A DNA stretch of 64,000 nt from Pseudomonas sp. Irchel s3h14 (GCF_900187425.1 NZ_FYDJ01000001.1:62001-126000), one strand, 5' to 3'; shown: positions 1 to 9,398, counted from the first letter of the stretch. Notes: generated by a model from the sequence alone, not told the origin. Numbers and translations: made by a program.

Positions 1-623
1 AGGAGGCCGATGGCGGCAGCTTGCGATCAGGCTACGTCAACCAGGTCGAACACCTGGCCCATCTCGGCGCATTCCCCTACTGGTATCAACAACTCAATCG
101 CAATCTCGGACGCCTCGGCCAGCACAGCAATGGTGTGCTCAGCCGCCTGCGCCCGTGGGCGATTGAAGATCATCCGCTACCGGGGCCCAAAGGTCGCGGG
201 GCGATTCTGGTGCGCTTTGGCGAAGGTCCTGAGGCGCTGGTGGTGGTCATGATGCACCTGGCACTGGGCGCTCGCGCCCGCAGCATGCAACTGGCTTACA
301 TCCGCGAGTTGATCGGCGGCTATAAACACCAGGTGCTGATGGGCGACATGAATACCCATGCCAGTGACTTGCTGCAAAACTCCCCGTTGCGTGACCTCGG
401 CCTGCTCGCGCCGCAACTGGAAGCGACGTTCCCTAGCTGGCGCCCGCAGCGCTGTCTGGACCATATTCTGCTGAGCCCCACCCTGACCCTTGAAAAGGTC
501 GAGGTGCTGGCACAACCCATTTCCGATCACCTGCCGGTCGCGGTAGAGATTCGTCTGCCGGGTTCGCTCACGGCCGATGCATTGCCCGCGTTGAGTCCTG
601 CCCCTCGCGGATCCCATGAATGA
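1..623 (+). CDS. Endonuclease/exonuclease/phosphatase family protein (C-terminal part)
   Basis: The 5' end lies outside the window; the open frame enters at base 3 and about 206 C-terminal residues are present. The end of the EEP fold is visible: a GDMN metal/phosphate-site motif (MGDMNTHASD), then LDHILLS and the closing SDHLPVAVEI, where Asp-His is the usual catalytic pair. The family cleaves phosphodiester bonds in nucleic acids or phospholipids; the substrate cannot be told from this fragment. Its stop codon overlaps the next start (ATGA), so it is probably co-transcribed and translationally coupled with the diguanylate cyclase gene. P. aeruginosa has an equivalent gene in front of dgcH. 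Confidence 0.85.
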   Translation, partial: EADGGSLRSGYVNQVEHLAHLGAFPYWYQQLNRNLGRLGQHSNGVLSRLRPWAIEDHPLPGPKGRGAILVRFGEGPEALVVVMMHLALGARARSMQLAYIRELIGGYKHQVLMGDMNTHASDLLQNSPLRDLGLLAPQLEATFPSWRPQRCLDHILLSPTLTLEKVEVLAQPISDHLPVAVEIRLPGSLTADALPALSPAPRGSHE

Positions 624-2698
624 GCGACGAAGCACAGCGCTGGAAAGAGAAATACCTCAAAAGCATCGAACAACAGGAAAAGCTCGAACGTCGCTGGGAC
701 GCCCGGCTCGACCTGCTGCGTCGTGGCCTGGTGCGCAGCACGCTGGCAGCCGAGGGCACCGACCGCGTCGTTGACCAATGCATGAAGGAAATGCGTGAAG
801 TCGTGCGCACCGACGACATGGACGCCGGCCTGGCCGCCCTGCTTCCGCGGCTGGAAAAAGCCGTGCTCGACTCCGAACAACGCCGGGAAACCCGGATCAA
901 TCAGACCAGCGCTGCATTGACCGCGCTGGTCTCACAGCTGCAAACATTACCGCTGCCCCGGGAAATAAGCCGGCCGCTGAAAAACTTCGCCAAGCATCTG
1001 GAGGCAAGAGTCGGGCAGGCGCGCGAAATTCCGTTGCTGCTCAGCGAACTGAGCGGTCTGCAAGGCAAAGCCCTGAATCAGCTTGAAAACCCGGCGGAAC
1101 CCGGCCGCCCTGGTTTGCTGCAGCGGCTGTTTGGTAGCCGTGAAGCGGATGAAGCGGCATTACAGGTTGTCCCCGGCACTGTTCCGACGCCCACCCTGCT
1201 GCATGCCGAAGCGGTTGCTGTGCCTCATGCCGAGACATCACAGGTAACCGTCGATCTCGCACCAAAAATCGATAAGCCGCAAGTGGCGGTCACACAAGTT
1301 GCCGCGCCCGCGACTGCATCCGAGCCACCGACAATCGAGACTCCGCCCGCAGCAGCGCCTTCTCCTGCAGTTGTAGCGTTTGTCCCGCCGGTGCTCGAGC
1401 CGGAGCGAGCACGCGCCCAGACTCCAGAGACGCAACCGCAACCGGACATAGAACATCCAGAAGAACCCGCGCCATCAATCATCGAGCCAGAAATACGGGC
1501 TCAACCGGCAATCAATCCCGACGAACTGACCCCGGTGGTCTATCTCGACAGCCTGCCATTACCCCCGGCCATGGCCGAGGTGTTGGCCGCCGTAGATACT
1601 GAACAATCCGAGCCGGATGCTCTCTACGCCCTGCCGGACTCACCCGAGCCGTCCTACAGCTCGGTGGCCAAGCATATCGAAGACACGTTACTGGGCCTGC
1701 TCGACGACCTGACGCTGCCCGAGCGTCATCGTCCGCAAGCCGAAGCGATGCGTGATCGCCTGCAAAACGGTTTGAACTGGTACGAACTACTGCCAATCCT
1801 CGACGATCTGGCAACCTTGATGCTGGCAATCACCGACAGTGGCCAACATGAATTCGAAGCCTACTTGCAACAGCTAAACGAACGCCTCGAGTCGTTCCAA
1901 AGCAACTTGCAAGCCGCCAGCGAAGGCCATGCCGACAACCGTTCCGCCGCACGCGAGATGGACACGCAGATCCGCGAGCAGGTCGACGGCTTGCAGAGCA
2001 GCATGCAGGAAGCCGCCGACCTGGACGATCTCAAGCACGTCCTGGAAAACCATCTGGAAGGCCTGCTCGGCACCATGGACCAGCACCAGAAGCAGCGTAA
2101 CGAGCGCGAGCAGGAAGTCGCGGCCCGCCTCCATGGTCTGGCCGAACGCGTTGCGCACATGGAGCAGGAAGCCCTGGGCTACCGCGAGCATCTTGAAGAG
2201 CAGCGTCAGAAGGCGCTGATCGACCCGCTCACCGGCCTGCCCAACCGGGCAGCCTGGAGCGAACGGCTGGATCACGAAATCAACCAATGGCAGCAACACG
2301 GCAACACCCTGTTGCTGGCCATGCTCGACCTCGACCATTTCAAACGCATCAACGATAACTATGGTCACCTGGCGGGCGACAAAGTCTTGAAAATCATCGC
2401 CAGCGTGCTACGCAAGCGCCTGCGCGGGACGGATTTCATTGCCCGGTTCGGCGGTGAGGAGTTTGTCCTGTTGATGCCAGACACAGCGCCAACTGCTGGT
2501 GCGAAACTGCTGGAAAAGCTGCGTGCATCGATCGAAGCCTGCCCTTTCCACTTCAAGGGCGAGCCGGTCACCATCACCATTTCCATGGGCTTGACTGCAT
2601 TCAAGCCCGGTGAACATAGCGATCTGGTCCTTAAAAGAGCCGATCAGGCCCTATATCGCGCGAAACATGCCGGCCGTAACCAAATCGCACTGGGCTGA
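620..2698 (+). CDS. dgcH: Diguanylate cyclase, DgcH-like (GGDEF domain)
   Basis: This 692-residue protein makes cyclic di-GMP from two GTP. The C-terminal GGDEF domain (about residues 530-690) carries the active-site loop GGEEF at 611-615. An RGTD inhibitory-site motif ends exactly five residues before it, so feedback inhibition by product is expected. The N-terminal 150 residues and the stretch at about 340-530 are helical and charged, with likely coiled coil before the cyclase domain. Between them is a long Pro/Ala/Glu-rich linker (about 195-320) of low complexity. No membrane segment or signal peptide is visible, so it is probably cytoplasmic. The start overlaps the upstream stop (ATGA). 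Position next to ampDh2 and kinB/algB matches PAO1 dgcH. Confidence 0.9.
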   Translation: MSDEAQRWKEKYLKSIEQQEKLERRWDARLDLLRRGLVRSTLAAEGTDRVVDQCMKEMREVVRTDDMDAGLAALLPRLEKAVLDSEQRRETRINQTSAALTALVSQLQTLPLPREISRPLKNFAKHLEARVGQAREIPLLLSELSGLQGKALNQLENPAEPGRPGLLQRLFGSREADEAALQVVPGTVPTPTLLHAEAVAVPHAETSQVTVDLAPKIDKPQVAVTQVAAPATASEPPTIETPPAAAPSPAVVAFVPPVLEPERARAQTPETQPQPDIEHPEEPAPSIIEPEIRAQPAINPDELTPVVYLDSLPLPPAMAEVLAAVDTEQSEPDALYALPDSPEPSYSSVAKHIEDTLLGLLDDLTLPERHRPQAEAMRDRLQNGLNWYELLPILDDLATLMLAITDSGQHEFEAYLQQLNERLESFQSNLQAASEGHADNRSAAREMDTQIREQVDGLQSSMQEAADLDDLKHVLENHLEGLLGTMDQHQKQRNEREQEVAARLHGLAERVAHMEQEALGYREHLEEQRQKALIDPLTGLPNRAAWSERLDHEINQWQQHGNTLLLAMLDLDHFKRINDNYGHLAGDKVLKIIASVLRKRLRGTDFIARFGGEEFVLLMPDTAPTAGAKLLEKLRASIEACPFHFKGEPVTITISMGLTAFKPGEHSDLVLKRADQALYRAKHAGRNQIALG

Positions 2699-2801
2699 CG
2701 GGCAATTGTTCCATTTTGTTTAAAACTTCGCGTGGGCCATCTGCGCGCAAGGCAGTACGTTACACTGTTGCATTACTGTCTTGCGTGTATTGCCTTCTGC
2801 C

Positions 2802-3581
2802 ATGAAATATCTATCTCTCATCGTGTCGCTGATTCTGTTGGCCGGTTGTGCCAGCGGCCCCCGGTTCGACACCCGTCACCCTTCAGCCAATTACGACAGC
2901 CGCATTCAGTTCGTGGTGGTGCACTACACCTCCGCGTCACTGGAACGCTCGCTGCAACTGCTGACCCATGGCGACGTCAGCAGCCACTACCTGATTGGCG
3001 ACGACAAGGGCGCCACCATCTACAAGCTGATGGATGAAAATCTGCGGGCCTGGCACGCAGGGGAAAGCGAATGGCAAGGCCGGACCTGGTTGAACTCCAG
3101 CTCCATTGGCATTGAAATCGTCAATCCGGGCTTTAAAGACACCCCGACCGGGCGCCTTTGGTACCCCTATAGCGAAGACCAGGTCCAGTCCCTGATCGTC
3201 CTGCTCAAGGACATCAGCAAGCGTTACGCCATCAATCCCCGCAGCATCATCGGCCACAGCGACATCGCCCCGATGCGCAAGCTTGATCCGGGGCCGCTGT
3301 TCCCCTGGAAGCGTCTGGCTGCCGAAGGCCTGGGAATCTGGCCGAACGAGCAGGCCGTAACGCGTCAGCAAGCACAGTTCGAAGTACAACTGCCAACCAT
3401 CAGCTGGTTTCAGGCACAGCTGGCCCGCGCGGGTTATCCCACCCCGCAAACCGGCGAACTGGATGTTGCGACACGTCATGTGATTGCGGCTTTCCAGCTG
3501 CATTTCCGACCGACACGTTTCGATGGCACACCAGATGCGCAAACCGCGGCGCTTCTACAAGTCTTGAACCAGACAAAATAA
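2802..3581 (+). CDS. ampDh2: N-acetylmuramoyl-L-alanine amidase, AmpDh2-like lipoprotein
   Basis: A 259-residue zinc amidase of the Amidase_2/AmpD family, which cuts the bond between MurNAc and L-Ala in peptidoglycan or its turnover fragments. The start at 2802 gives a lipoprotein signal with lipobox LAGC (Cys16); an in-frame TTG at 2781 would only add seven residues in front. The catalytic region has VVHYTS and the late motif GHSDIAPMRKLDPGP, which carries zinc-binding His and the Lys/Asp seen in AmpD-type enzymes. The C-terminus (about 195-255) resembles a peptidoglycan-binding domain. Location beside dgcH and kinB/algB matches AmpDh2 of P. aeruginosa, an envelope-bound amidase. It probably sits on the inner face of the outer membrane. 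Confidence 0.9.
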   Translation: MKYLSLIVSLILLAGCASGPRFDTRHPSANYDSRIQFVVVHYTSASLERSLQLLTHGDVSSHYLIGDDKGATIYKLMDENLRAWHAGESEWQGRTWLNSSSIGIEIVNPGFKDTPTGRLWYPYSEDQVQSLIVLLKDISKRYAINPRSIIGHSDIAPMRKLDPGPLFPWKRLAAEGLGIWPNEQAVTRQQAQFEVQLPTISWFQAQLARAGYPTPQTGELDVATRHVIAAFQLHFRPTRFDGTPDAQTAALLQVLNQTK

Positions 3582-3656
3582 TGACGCCCGCCCGACGGTC
3601 AGGGCTTTTTTCCAATCAGCAGCTATAACTCATTGGTAATTCTTCGGATATTCCCT

Positions 3657-5270
3657 ATGCCTGCTGCTCGAGAGACACTTCGTAGTTGGTTCTTTCGCCC
3701 TTGGTTTTTGGCGATACTGGCTGCTGCCTTGAGCGCGACACTTCTGATGGCCGGCAGCCTGTTCGTGGCCATGCATCAAGTCGAGCAGAGCGAAAGTGAA
3801 GAAATGAATGCCCAGGGCGAGCGCTTCCTTGCTCGTCTGGAGCAACTTTTCGGACAGTTGCGTGAAAGCCTCGACGACCTGGAAGCCCAGCCATTACGCG
3901 GCTGCGATGACGAAATGATCGCGACCTTGCAACAGGTCAGCTTCAATTACCGTTTCGTTTACGAAGCCGCTTATATGGACGCCTCGCGGATCTGTTCCAA
4001 CCGCCCCCGCCAGGAAGGGCTGTCGATGATAAGACCGCCAGACATCAAGGGGCCGACCTACAGCTACTGGCTGAACACCACCACCGAACCCGATGAAAAC
4101 CGCGCCGCGCTGATGCTCGGACGCGGCAATTTTCGTGTCGCTACGTCTCGCGGGCATTTGACCGACATGGTCGACTTGCCACCGGGAAGCAGCCTGCTGG
4201 TGGTGCTCGACCACGGTACGCGCGCGATTCCGGTACTGGGTGTCTCGCAGGCCTGGCCACCCACCGAACCCTGGCCCCCGAAAAGCCTCGACGCGCTACA
4301 AGTGACGCATTCCCGCTTGATTTACCGCATGCCCACCAACAATCCGGAATACCAATTGGTGCTGATCAGCCCGCGCACCGGTATGCATGTGCCCGCTGTC
4401 TGGTGGTGGTTGCTGCCGGCCAGCCTGGCACTCGCCTTATGCGTGGGTTTTTTGGTGCTTTTACTCGTGCGCCAGCGACAGTCGCTGGACGCCGAACTGA
4501 GTGGCGCCATACGGCGAGGCGAATTGCAGGTGCTGTATCAGCCGATCTTCGACCTCGACAGCCGCCACTGTGTCGGGGCAGAAGCCTTGCTGCGCTGGCG
4601 AAGGCCGGACGGAACCCTGACCAGCCCCGACCTGTTTATTCCGATGGCGGAGAACACCGGCCAGATCCGCCAGATGACCGACTTCGTCCTGCAACGCCTG
4701 CTTGAGCAGCTGGGTCAATTGTTGCGGGCCAATCCGCAACTGTACATCTCGGTCAACCTGGCGGCCTGCGACGTCATGGTGCCGCGTATCGGCCAAGTCA
4801 TGGCGCGCCTGCTGACCTTGCACCGCGTCGCGGCAAAGCAAATTGCCTTTGAGGTCACCGAGCGGGGATTGATCGATGTCGTGGTAGCCCGGGAAAACCT
4901 GCAAGCCTTGCGGGATGTCGGGCATCAAGTGCTGATTGATGACTTTGGCACCGGCTATTGCAGCCTCGCCTATCTGCAAACCCTGCCAGTCGATTGCCTG
5001 AAAATCGACAAGGCGTTTATCGATGCGCTGGGTCATGACGCTGCAAGTAGCGGTGTCGCCCCGCACATCATTCACATGGCCCAGGCCCTGCAACTCAAGG
5101 TGATTGCCGAGGGCATCGAACTTGAATCCCAGGCGGCGCTTCTGAGCAGTGAAGGCGTGAAGTTCGGTCAGGGTTGGCTATTCGCCCGTGCGTTGAGTGC
5201 GGTGCAGTTCATCGAGCTGATTACCCGTGGTCGCCGATTGGCTGCCCGACGTCTCGATGACGAAGCCTGA
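3657..5270 (+). CDS. EAL-domain c-di-GMP phosphodiesterase with CSS-motif sensor
   Basis: A 537-residue membrane phosphodiesterase predicted to hydrolyse c-di-GMP to pGpG. The layout is one N-terminal membrane segment (about 18-40), a periplasmic region of about 190 residues with the CSS signature (CSNRP), a second membrane segment (about 245-268) and a cytoplasmic EAL domain. Catalytic motifs look intact: EALLRW (Glu309), FEVTERG, DDFGTGY, KIDKAFI and IAEGIE. In known CSS-EAL enzymes the periplasmic cysteines respond to DSB-system thiol state; I infer the same here. ATG 3657 is preferred to an in-frame TTG at 3633. It is convergent with kinB, the two stops being only 12 bases apart. Confidence 0.9.
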   Translation: MPAARETLRSWFFRPWFLAILAAALSATLLMAGSLFVAMHQVEQSESEEMNAQGERFLARLEQLFGQLRESLDDLEAQPLRGCDDEMIATLQQVSFNYRFVYEAAYMDASRICSNRPRQEGLSMIRPPDIKGPTYSYWLNTTTEPDENRAALMLGRGNFRVATSRGHLTDMVDLPPGSSLLVVLDHGTRAIPVLGVSQAWPPTEPWPPKSLDALQVTHSRLIYRMPTNNPEYQLVLISPRTGMHVPAVWWWLLPASLALALCVGFLVLLLVRQRQSLDAELSGAIRRGELQVLYQPIFDLDSRHCVGAEALLRWRRPDGTLTSPDLFIPMAENTGQIRQMTDFVLQRLLEQLGQLLRANPQLYISVNLAACDVMVPRIGQVMARLLTLHRVAAKQIAFEVTERGLIDVVVARENLQALRDVGHQVLIDDFGTGYCSLAYLQTLPVDCLKIDKAFIDALGHDAASSGVAPHIIHMAQALQLKVIAEGIELESQAALLSSEGVKFGQGWLFARALSAVQFIELITRGRRLAARRLDDEA

Positions 5271-5282
5271 AGCGGCTGCGGC

Positions 5283-7073
5283 TTAAACCGACAGCGCCAT
5301 ATAGAACTGAGTACCCTGCCCCGGCCGCGAATAAACACCCATCCGACCGCCGTGCAACTGCACGATTTCCTTGCACAGTGCCAGACCGAGCCCGGCACCA
5401 CCCTTCTTGCGACCGACCTGTACAAAGGGTTCGAAAATCCGCCCCTGCTGGCCATAGGCAATGCCTTCGCCGTTGTCCTCGACGCTGATAATCACTCGTT
5501 CCCCATGGCGTCGAGCCTGCAAACGTATTTGCCCGCCGGAAGCGGTATGGCGCAACGCGTTGTCGATCAGGTTATCGAGTACCCGGTCCAGCTGCGGCTG
5601 ATCGGCCTGCAATCGCGGCAATGGCCCTTGCACTTCCACCAACAGGTCGATGCCCTGCTCTTCTGCCGGGCCGGTAAAACGTGCCCGGGCCTGCTCCAGC
5701 AAATCCTCGATGGAGCACGGCGCCAATGTGAGTTTCTGCAATCCGTTCTGGTAGCGGGAGAAGTTCAGCAAGTCGTTGATCAACTGCATCAAGCGCTGCA
5801 TCTCTTCATTCACGGTGTCCAGCAGATCAGCTTCACGCGAGTCCTTGGCAAAGTGCGCGCGCTCTCGGAACAGACCGAACGCCATGTGCATCCCGGTAAC
5901 CGGCGTTCGCAATTCATGGGAGGCGCGCAGCACGAACTCGCTGCGCACCCGCTCAAACGCCCGCTGTTCGGTGACGTCATGCAGCACCATCACGGCGCCG
6001 AGAATATGACCCTGTGTATGGCTGACCGGCGTCAGGCTAAAGGTCAGCAACCGCGACTCACCGTCGACTTCGATACTCAGGTCCTCAGGCGCCCGCTCCA
6101 GGGTGCCGCCGCGCAGCACCAGTTGCAGCTGATCATCGAGTTCGGGACGCTCAAGCGCCGTACCCAGACCTTCACCGAGACGATCGCTGTCCCAACCCAA
6201 CTGACGCTGCGCCACTGGGTTGAGGTGTTCCAAACGGCCATCGTGGTCAATCATCAACAGCCCATCGTCGATGCTGTCGAGCACGGCCTGCAAACGCTGC
6301 TGGCCGGCGAGCAGTTCATCGATATTGGTGGCCTGATGCTCACGCAGGGCCTCGGCCATGATCCCGAAGCGCTTGGTCAGCTGGTTCATTTCCACGGCCG
6401 AGGAAATCGGTAGCGTCACTTCGAAATTGCCTTGACCGATGTTGTCTGCCGCCTGGACCAGGGCCTCGATCGGCTCACCAAAACGTCGAGCGATAGCGTG
6501 GGCGGTGACGAAGCCGATGATCAGCACCGCCAACCCCACCAGCCCGAGCAGGCCGGCAATCAGCAGCGCCCTCTCCCGAGCCTGCCGTTCGGTGGCATTG
6601 ATGTTATCCAGCGCACGCTGTTGCTCGACGATCAAACCATTGAGTAGCGCATTGAATTTTTCGGTGAGTTCTTTGTTGCCACTCAACACCTGTGTCGAGT
6701 CACGTGACAGGTCGTATTCCTGCAGAAAGCTCAAGTAGTCAGTCTTGGCCTGTTCGAAACCGAACTGGCGCTCATCGCCAGCCTGGGCATGGACAATGCC
6801 GTCGTCAAGCAACTGGAAATAATGCTGCTTGGACGCCTCGAACGCTGCAGGATCCGGCTTCTCGCTGAGCATGATCATCAGCTGATCGCCCAAGGTCTGA
6901 CGCAATTTAAGTCCCAGGTCGAGCGTGACGAAATTATTGCGAATCAGCGCTTCCTGGGAACTCGCCATCTGCATCACGCTGACCAGCCCGAGCAACAGCC
7001 CAAGCAACGCCACGGTGATCAGTGCGGAAATACTCAGAAACAGCCGCGTGCGCAACTTCATCGCCAGTCTCAT
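5283..7073 (-). CDS. kinB: Sensor histidine kinase KinB (alginate regulation)
   Basis: A 596-residue transmembrane kinase paired with AlgB. From N to C: a membrane helix near the start (about 10-35), a periplasmic helical region, a second helix (about 165-190), HAMP, PAS, HisKA with SHELRTP (His386) and HATPase with NLIDNALRHT, DNGEGI and GAGLGLAL. The N-terminal LRTRLFLSISALITVA stretch is characteristic of KinB. In P. aeruginosa KinB mainly acts as an AlgB phosphatase and restrains alginate production. The start at 7073 lies 10 bases after the algB stop, so the two are one operon; an open frame extends upstream but overlaps algB. An in-frame ATG at 7061 is a second possible start. Confidence 0.95.
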   Translation of the reverse strand: MRLAMKLRTRLFLSISALITVALLGLLLGLVSVMQMASSQEALIRNNFVTLDLGLKLRQTLGDQLMIMLSEKPDPAAFEASKQHYFQLLDDGIVHAQAGDERQFGFEQAKTDYLSFLQEYDLSRDSTQVLSGNKELTEKFNALLNGLIVEQQRALDNINATERQARERALLIAGLLGLVGLAVLIIGFVTAHAIARRFGEPIEALVQAADNIGQGNFEVTLPISSAVEMNQLTKRFGIMAEALREHQATNIDELLAGQQRLQAVLDSIDDGLLMIDHDGRLEHLNPVAQRQLGWDSDRLGEGLGTALERPELDDQLQLVLRGGTLERAPEDLSIEVDGESRLLTFSLTPVSHTQGHILGAVMVLHDVTEQRAFERVRSEFVLRASHELRTPVTGMHMAFGLFRERAHFAKDSREADLLDTVNEEMQRLMQLINDLLNFSRYQNGLQKLTLAPCSIEDLLEQARARFTGPAEEQGIDLLVEVQGPLPRLQADQPQLDRVLDNLIDNALRHTASGGQIRLQARRHGERVIISVEDNGEGIAYGQQGRIFEPFVQVGRKKGGAGLGLALCKEIVQLHGGRMGVYSRPGQGTQFYMALSV

Positions 7074-7083
7074 CGGAGACTGC

Positions 7084-8430
7084 TCACAAGTTGTACTGCT
7101 TGCGTTTTCGGTACAACGTCGAGGCATCGATACCCAGGGTCTTGGCGGCCTGGTCCAGCGTATCTGCAGTGGCGAGGACCGCTCCGATGTGGGCTTTTTC
7201 CAATTCATCCAGACTCAGCGCAGCGCCGATGCGAGGTGCGTTGTTGACCGGGGTTTCAGCCATGCCCAAGTGACTGATCTCGACCCGTTCCTGTGGACAA
7301 ATGATGCTTGCCCGCTCCACAACGTTGCGCAGTTCGCGAATGTTCCCCGGCCAGCGGTAGCCGAGCAGCGCGTCACGGGCTTCGTCGCTGAAGCCCCGAG
7401 CCGGACGCGCGTATTCCTTGACGAAACGGGCCAGAAAGCGATCGGCCAGGTTCAGAATATCCTCCCTGCGCTCGCGCAGTGGCGGCAGGTGCAGGGTGAT
7501 CACGTTCAGGCGGTAGAGCAGGTCTTCGCGGAAACGGCCATCGCGGACCATGTCTTCGAGGTTCTGGTTAGTGGCCGCGAGGATGCGCACATCGGCGCGG
7601 CGGGTGACCGGGTCGCCCACCCGTTCGTATTCTTTATCCTGGATGAAACGCAGCAGTTTAGGTTGCAAAACCAACGGAAAATCGCCGATCTCGTCAAGAA
7701 ACAGCGTCCCGCCATCGGCCTGATTGACTCGCCCCAAAGTGCTTTCGCTGGCTCCGGTGAACGCGCCACGGCTGTGGCCGAAGAGCTCGCTTTCCATGAG
7801 TTCGGCGGTCAGGGACGGGCAGTTGATCGTGATGCAGGATTTCTTCGCGCGCTTGCTCCAGCCGTGAATGGCTTGGGACAGTTCGCCTTTACCGGTACCG
7901 GACTCGCCGAGAATCAAAATATTGGCATCGGTGCTGGCCACCTGGCGGGCGGTTTCGAGCACGACTTTCATCGCCGGGCTGTGAGAGTCCAGGCCATCCT
8001 TGGGTTTGCGCACTTCGCCTTCCAGGGCTTCCAGACGTGCCGACAGTTGCCGTACTTCCAGTTGCTTGGCGGTGGCCAGGCGCAATTGGTCGGGGCTGCA
8101 AGGCTTGACCAGATAGTCGGCGGCACCGGCCTGAATCGCATCCACGGCAGTATCCACGGCCGAGTGTGCGGTGACGATCACCACCCTCATCCACGGCGCC
8201 TGAATGCGCATTTGGGCCAGCACATCGAGGCCATTGTCTTCACCCAAGCGCAGGTCGAGGAAGCACAGGTCGAAGACTTGACGCTGAAGCAGTGCATCAG
8301 CCTGAGCGGCGCTGTTGGCGGTAGCGACGCTGTAGCCTTCATCTTCGAGGCAATAACGGAAAGTACGCAGGATGGCGGACTCATCGTCCACCAGCAGAAT
8401 GCGGCCTTGATGCTCAGTGGCTGATTCCAT
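7084..8430 (-). CDS. algB: Response regulator AlgB, NtrC family
   Basis: A 448-residue response regulator and DNA-binding activator of alginate and other genes. The receiver domain has phospho-acceptor Asp59 (FLDLRLGEDNG). The AAA+ domain has Walker A GESGTGKG (175-182), a complete GAFTGA loop (222-227) for contact with sigma-54, and Walker B LFLDEIGD. The C-terminal Fis-type helix-turn-helix ends in DASTLYRKRKQ. AAGGAG precedes the ATG by about 9 bases. It leads the algB-kinB operon. The intact GAFTGA shows that classical sigma-54 activation is possible even though known AlgB alginate control also involves AlgU. A candidate target promoter lies in the divergent region directly upstream. Confidence 0.96.
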   Translation of the reverse strand: MESATEHQGRILLVDDESAILRTFRYCLEDEGYSVATANSAAQADALLQRQVFDLCFLDLRLGEDNGLDVLAQMRIQAPWMRVVIVTAHSAVDTAVDAIQAGAADYLVKPCSPDQLRLATAKQLEVRQLSARLEALEGEVRKPKDGLDSHSPAMKVVLETARQVASTDANILILGESGTGKGELSQAIHGWSKRAKKSCITINCPSLTAELMESELFGHSRGAFTGASESTLGRVNQADGGTLFLDEIGDFPLVLQPKLLRFIQDKEYERVGDPVTRRADVRILAATNQNLEDMVRDGRFREDLLYRLNVITLHLPPLRERREDILNLADRFLARFVKEYARPARGFSDEARDALLGYRWPGNIRELRNVVERASIICPQERVEISHLGMAETPVNNAPRIGAALSLDELEKAHIGAVLATADTLDQAAKTLGIDASTLYRKRKQYNL

Positions 8431-8667
8431 TTTCCTACGCTCCTTAACGAATGATCTTGGTTAGTCCCGGAAAAATCGGGCAAGTTGCATGGTTGATTCT
8501 GGTCGATTCCAGCCACAGCAGCGTAGCTCTCTCCTCACCCTACGGCTAATCGCCTGATTTTGTTGTTTTTTTATCAGATAGCCGGTTCGCAGGCGATTGC
8601 CGGTGTCCCTTTGTGACATCCACGCCCTCCTCGCAATTCAAAAATATTAAAAGTTCCTACGAGTCCA

Positions 8668-8715
8668 TCGTGCATTACGCACGACTTCAAAAGGACCATC
8701 GTGCAGGATGCGTCC
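8668..8715 (+). promoter_or_regulatory. Tandem dyad, candidate activator (UAS) sites
   Basis: A perfect inverted repeat TCGTGC-N5-GCACGA spans 8668-8684. A second copy with an intact left arm and degenerate right arm (TCGTGC-N5-GCGTCC) begins at 8699. The two start 31 bases apart, close to three helical turns, which suits paired dimers on one DNA face. They lie about 60-110 bases before the sigma-54-like promoter. Binding by AlgB is inference. Confidence 0.55.
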
Positions 8716-8776
8716 GATCCGCTTTCCACATCACTCATAACTGATTGATTTTATTCGTTTTTATTATCATGAAAAG

Positions 8777-8793
8777 CTGGCATGCAGGCTGCA
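8777..8793 (+). promoter_or_regulatory. Sigma-54 (RpoN) -24/-12-like promoter
   Basis: CTGGCATGCAGGCTGCA has the invariant GG and GC separated by exactly ten bases and differs from the usual YTGGCACGRNNNTTGCW only at a few less constrained positions. Transcription would begin near 8804, about 60 bases before the ATG at 8865. Confidence 0.6.
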
Positions 8794-8864
8794 ATGATCT
8801 GATTAACCGGGGCATTCAAGAAGTCGCCCTAACAAGATCACCACAGTGTGGGAGGAGCTTCAGG

Positions 8865-9152
8865 ATGAGTCGCCAACGTGCCGCCCAGTTGCGTATCTCG
8901 CCACTGCATATCCAGCAAGGTCTGTTGGCTGTTCTGGCGCTATTGATCACCTTGATCGCCGGTCAGCAGTTTCAGCGTTGGGAGCAGAACCAGCAGCAAG
9001 AAGCGCCACGCTTGTCGATTCAGCACCCGACCCAAACCCATTTCAGCGCGGCCAGCAGCAACCAGGCTGACAGCCCCCCAATGCGAATGATGGACGTCGA
9101 CCAGGCTCAGCCTGCGGATGAGATGCCTCGCCAGGAACGTTGGGTGTTCTAA
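8865..9152 (+). CDS. Small single-pass membrane protein, unknown function
   Basis: A 95-residue protein I do not recognise as a named family. ATG 8865 is chosen because GGAGGAG lies 8-14 bases upstream; an earlier open frame from 8745 lacks such a site. Residues 1-16 are basic, about 17-38 form one hydrophobic helix (LLAVLALLITLIAG), and the remainder is polar, rich in Gln, Ser and Pro, and probably periplasmic. It is the first gene after the sigma-54-like promoter and probably shares its transcript with the DUF1328 gene. P. aeruginosa also has small hypothetical genes divergent from algB, so the arrangement may be conserved. A role in the envelope stress or alginate response is inference from position only. 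Confidence 0.75.
   Translation: MSRQRAAQLRISPLHIQQGLLAVLALLITLIAGQQFQRWEQNQQQEAPRLSIQHPTQTHFSAASSNQADSPPMRMMDVDQAQPADEMPRQERWVF

Positions 9153-9398
<246 letters not shown>

Larger units (their letters stand above)
8431..8864. promoter_or_regulatory. Divergent control region between algB and small-protein operon
   Basis: This stretch of 434 bases has no convincing gene. The algB ribosome site (AAGGAG on the minus strand) lies at its left end and a strong GGAGGAG at 8851 serves the plus-strand gene at 8865. Between them are an AT-rich part, two tandem dyads (8668-8715) and a sigma-54-like promoter (8777-8793), listed separately. Confidence 0.7.

Noticed and set aside
3590..3612. Possible terminator after ampDh2 (GCCC ... 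GGGC followed by six T)
   Set aside because: Only four base pairs form cleanly, so the stem is too weak to call, although the T-run is suggestive.
6925..8424. Open frame of 499 codons antisense to algB and the 5' end of kinB
   Set aside because: Shadow of algB; no start signal and no recognisable domain.
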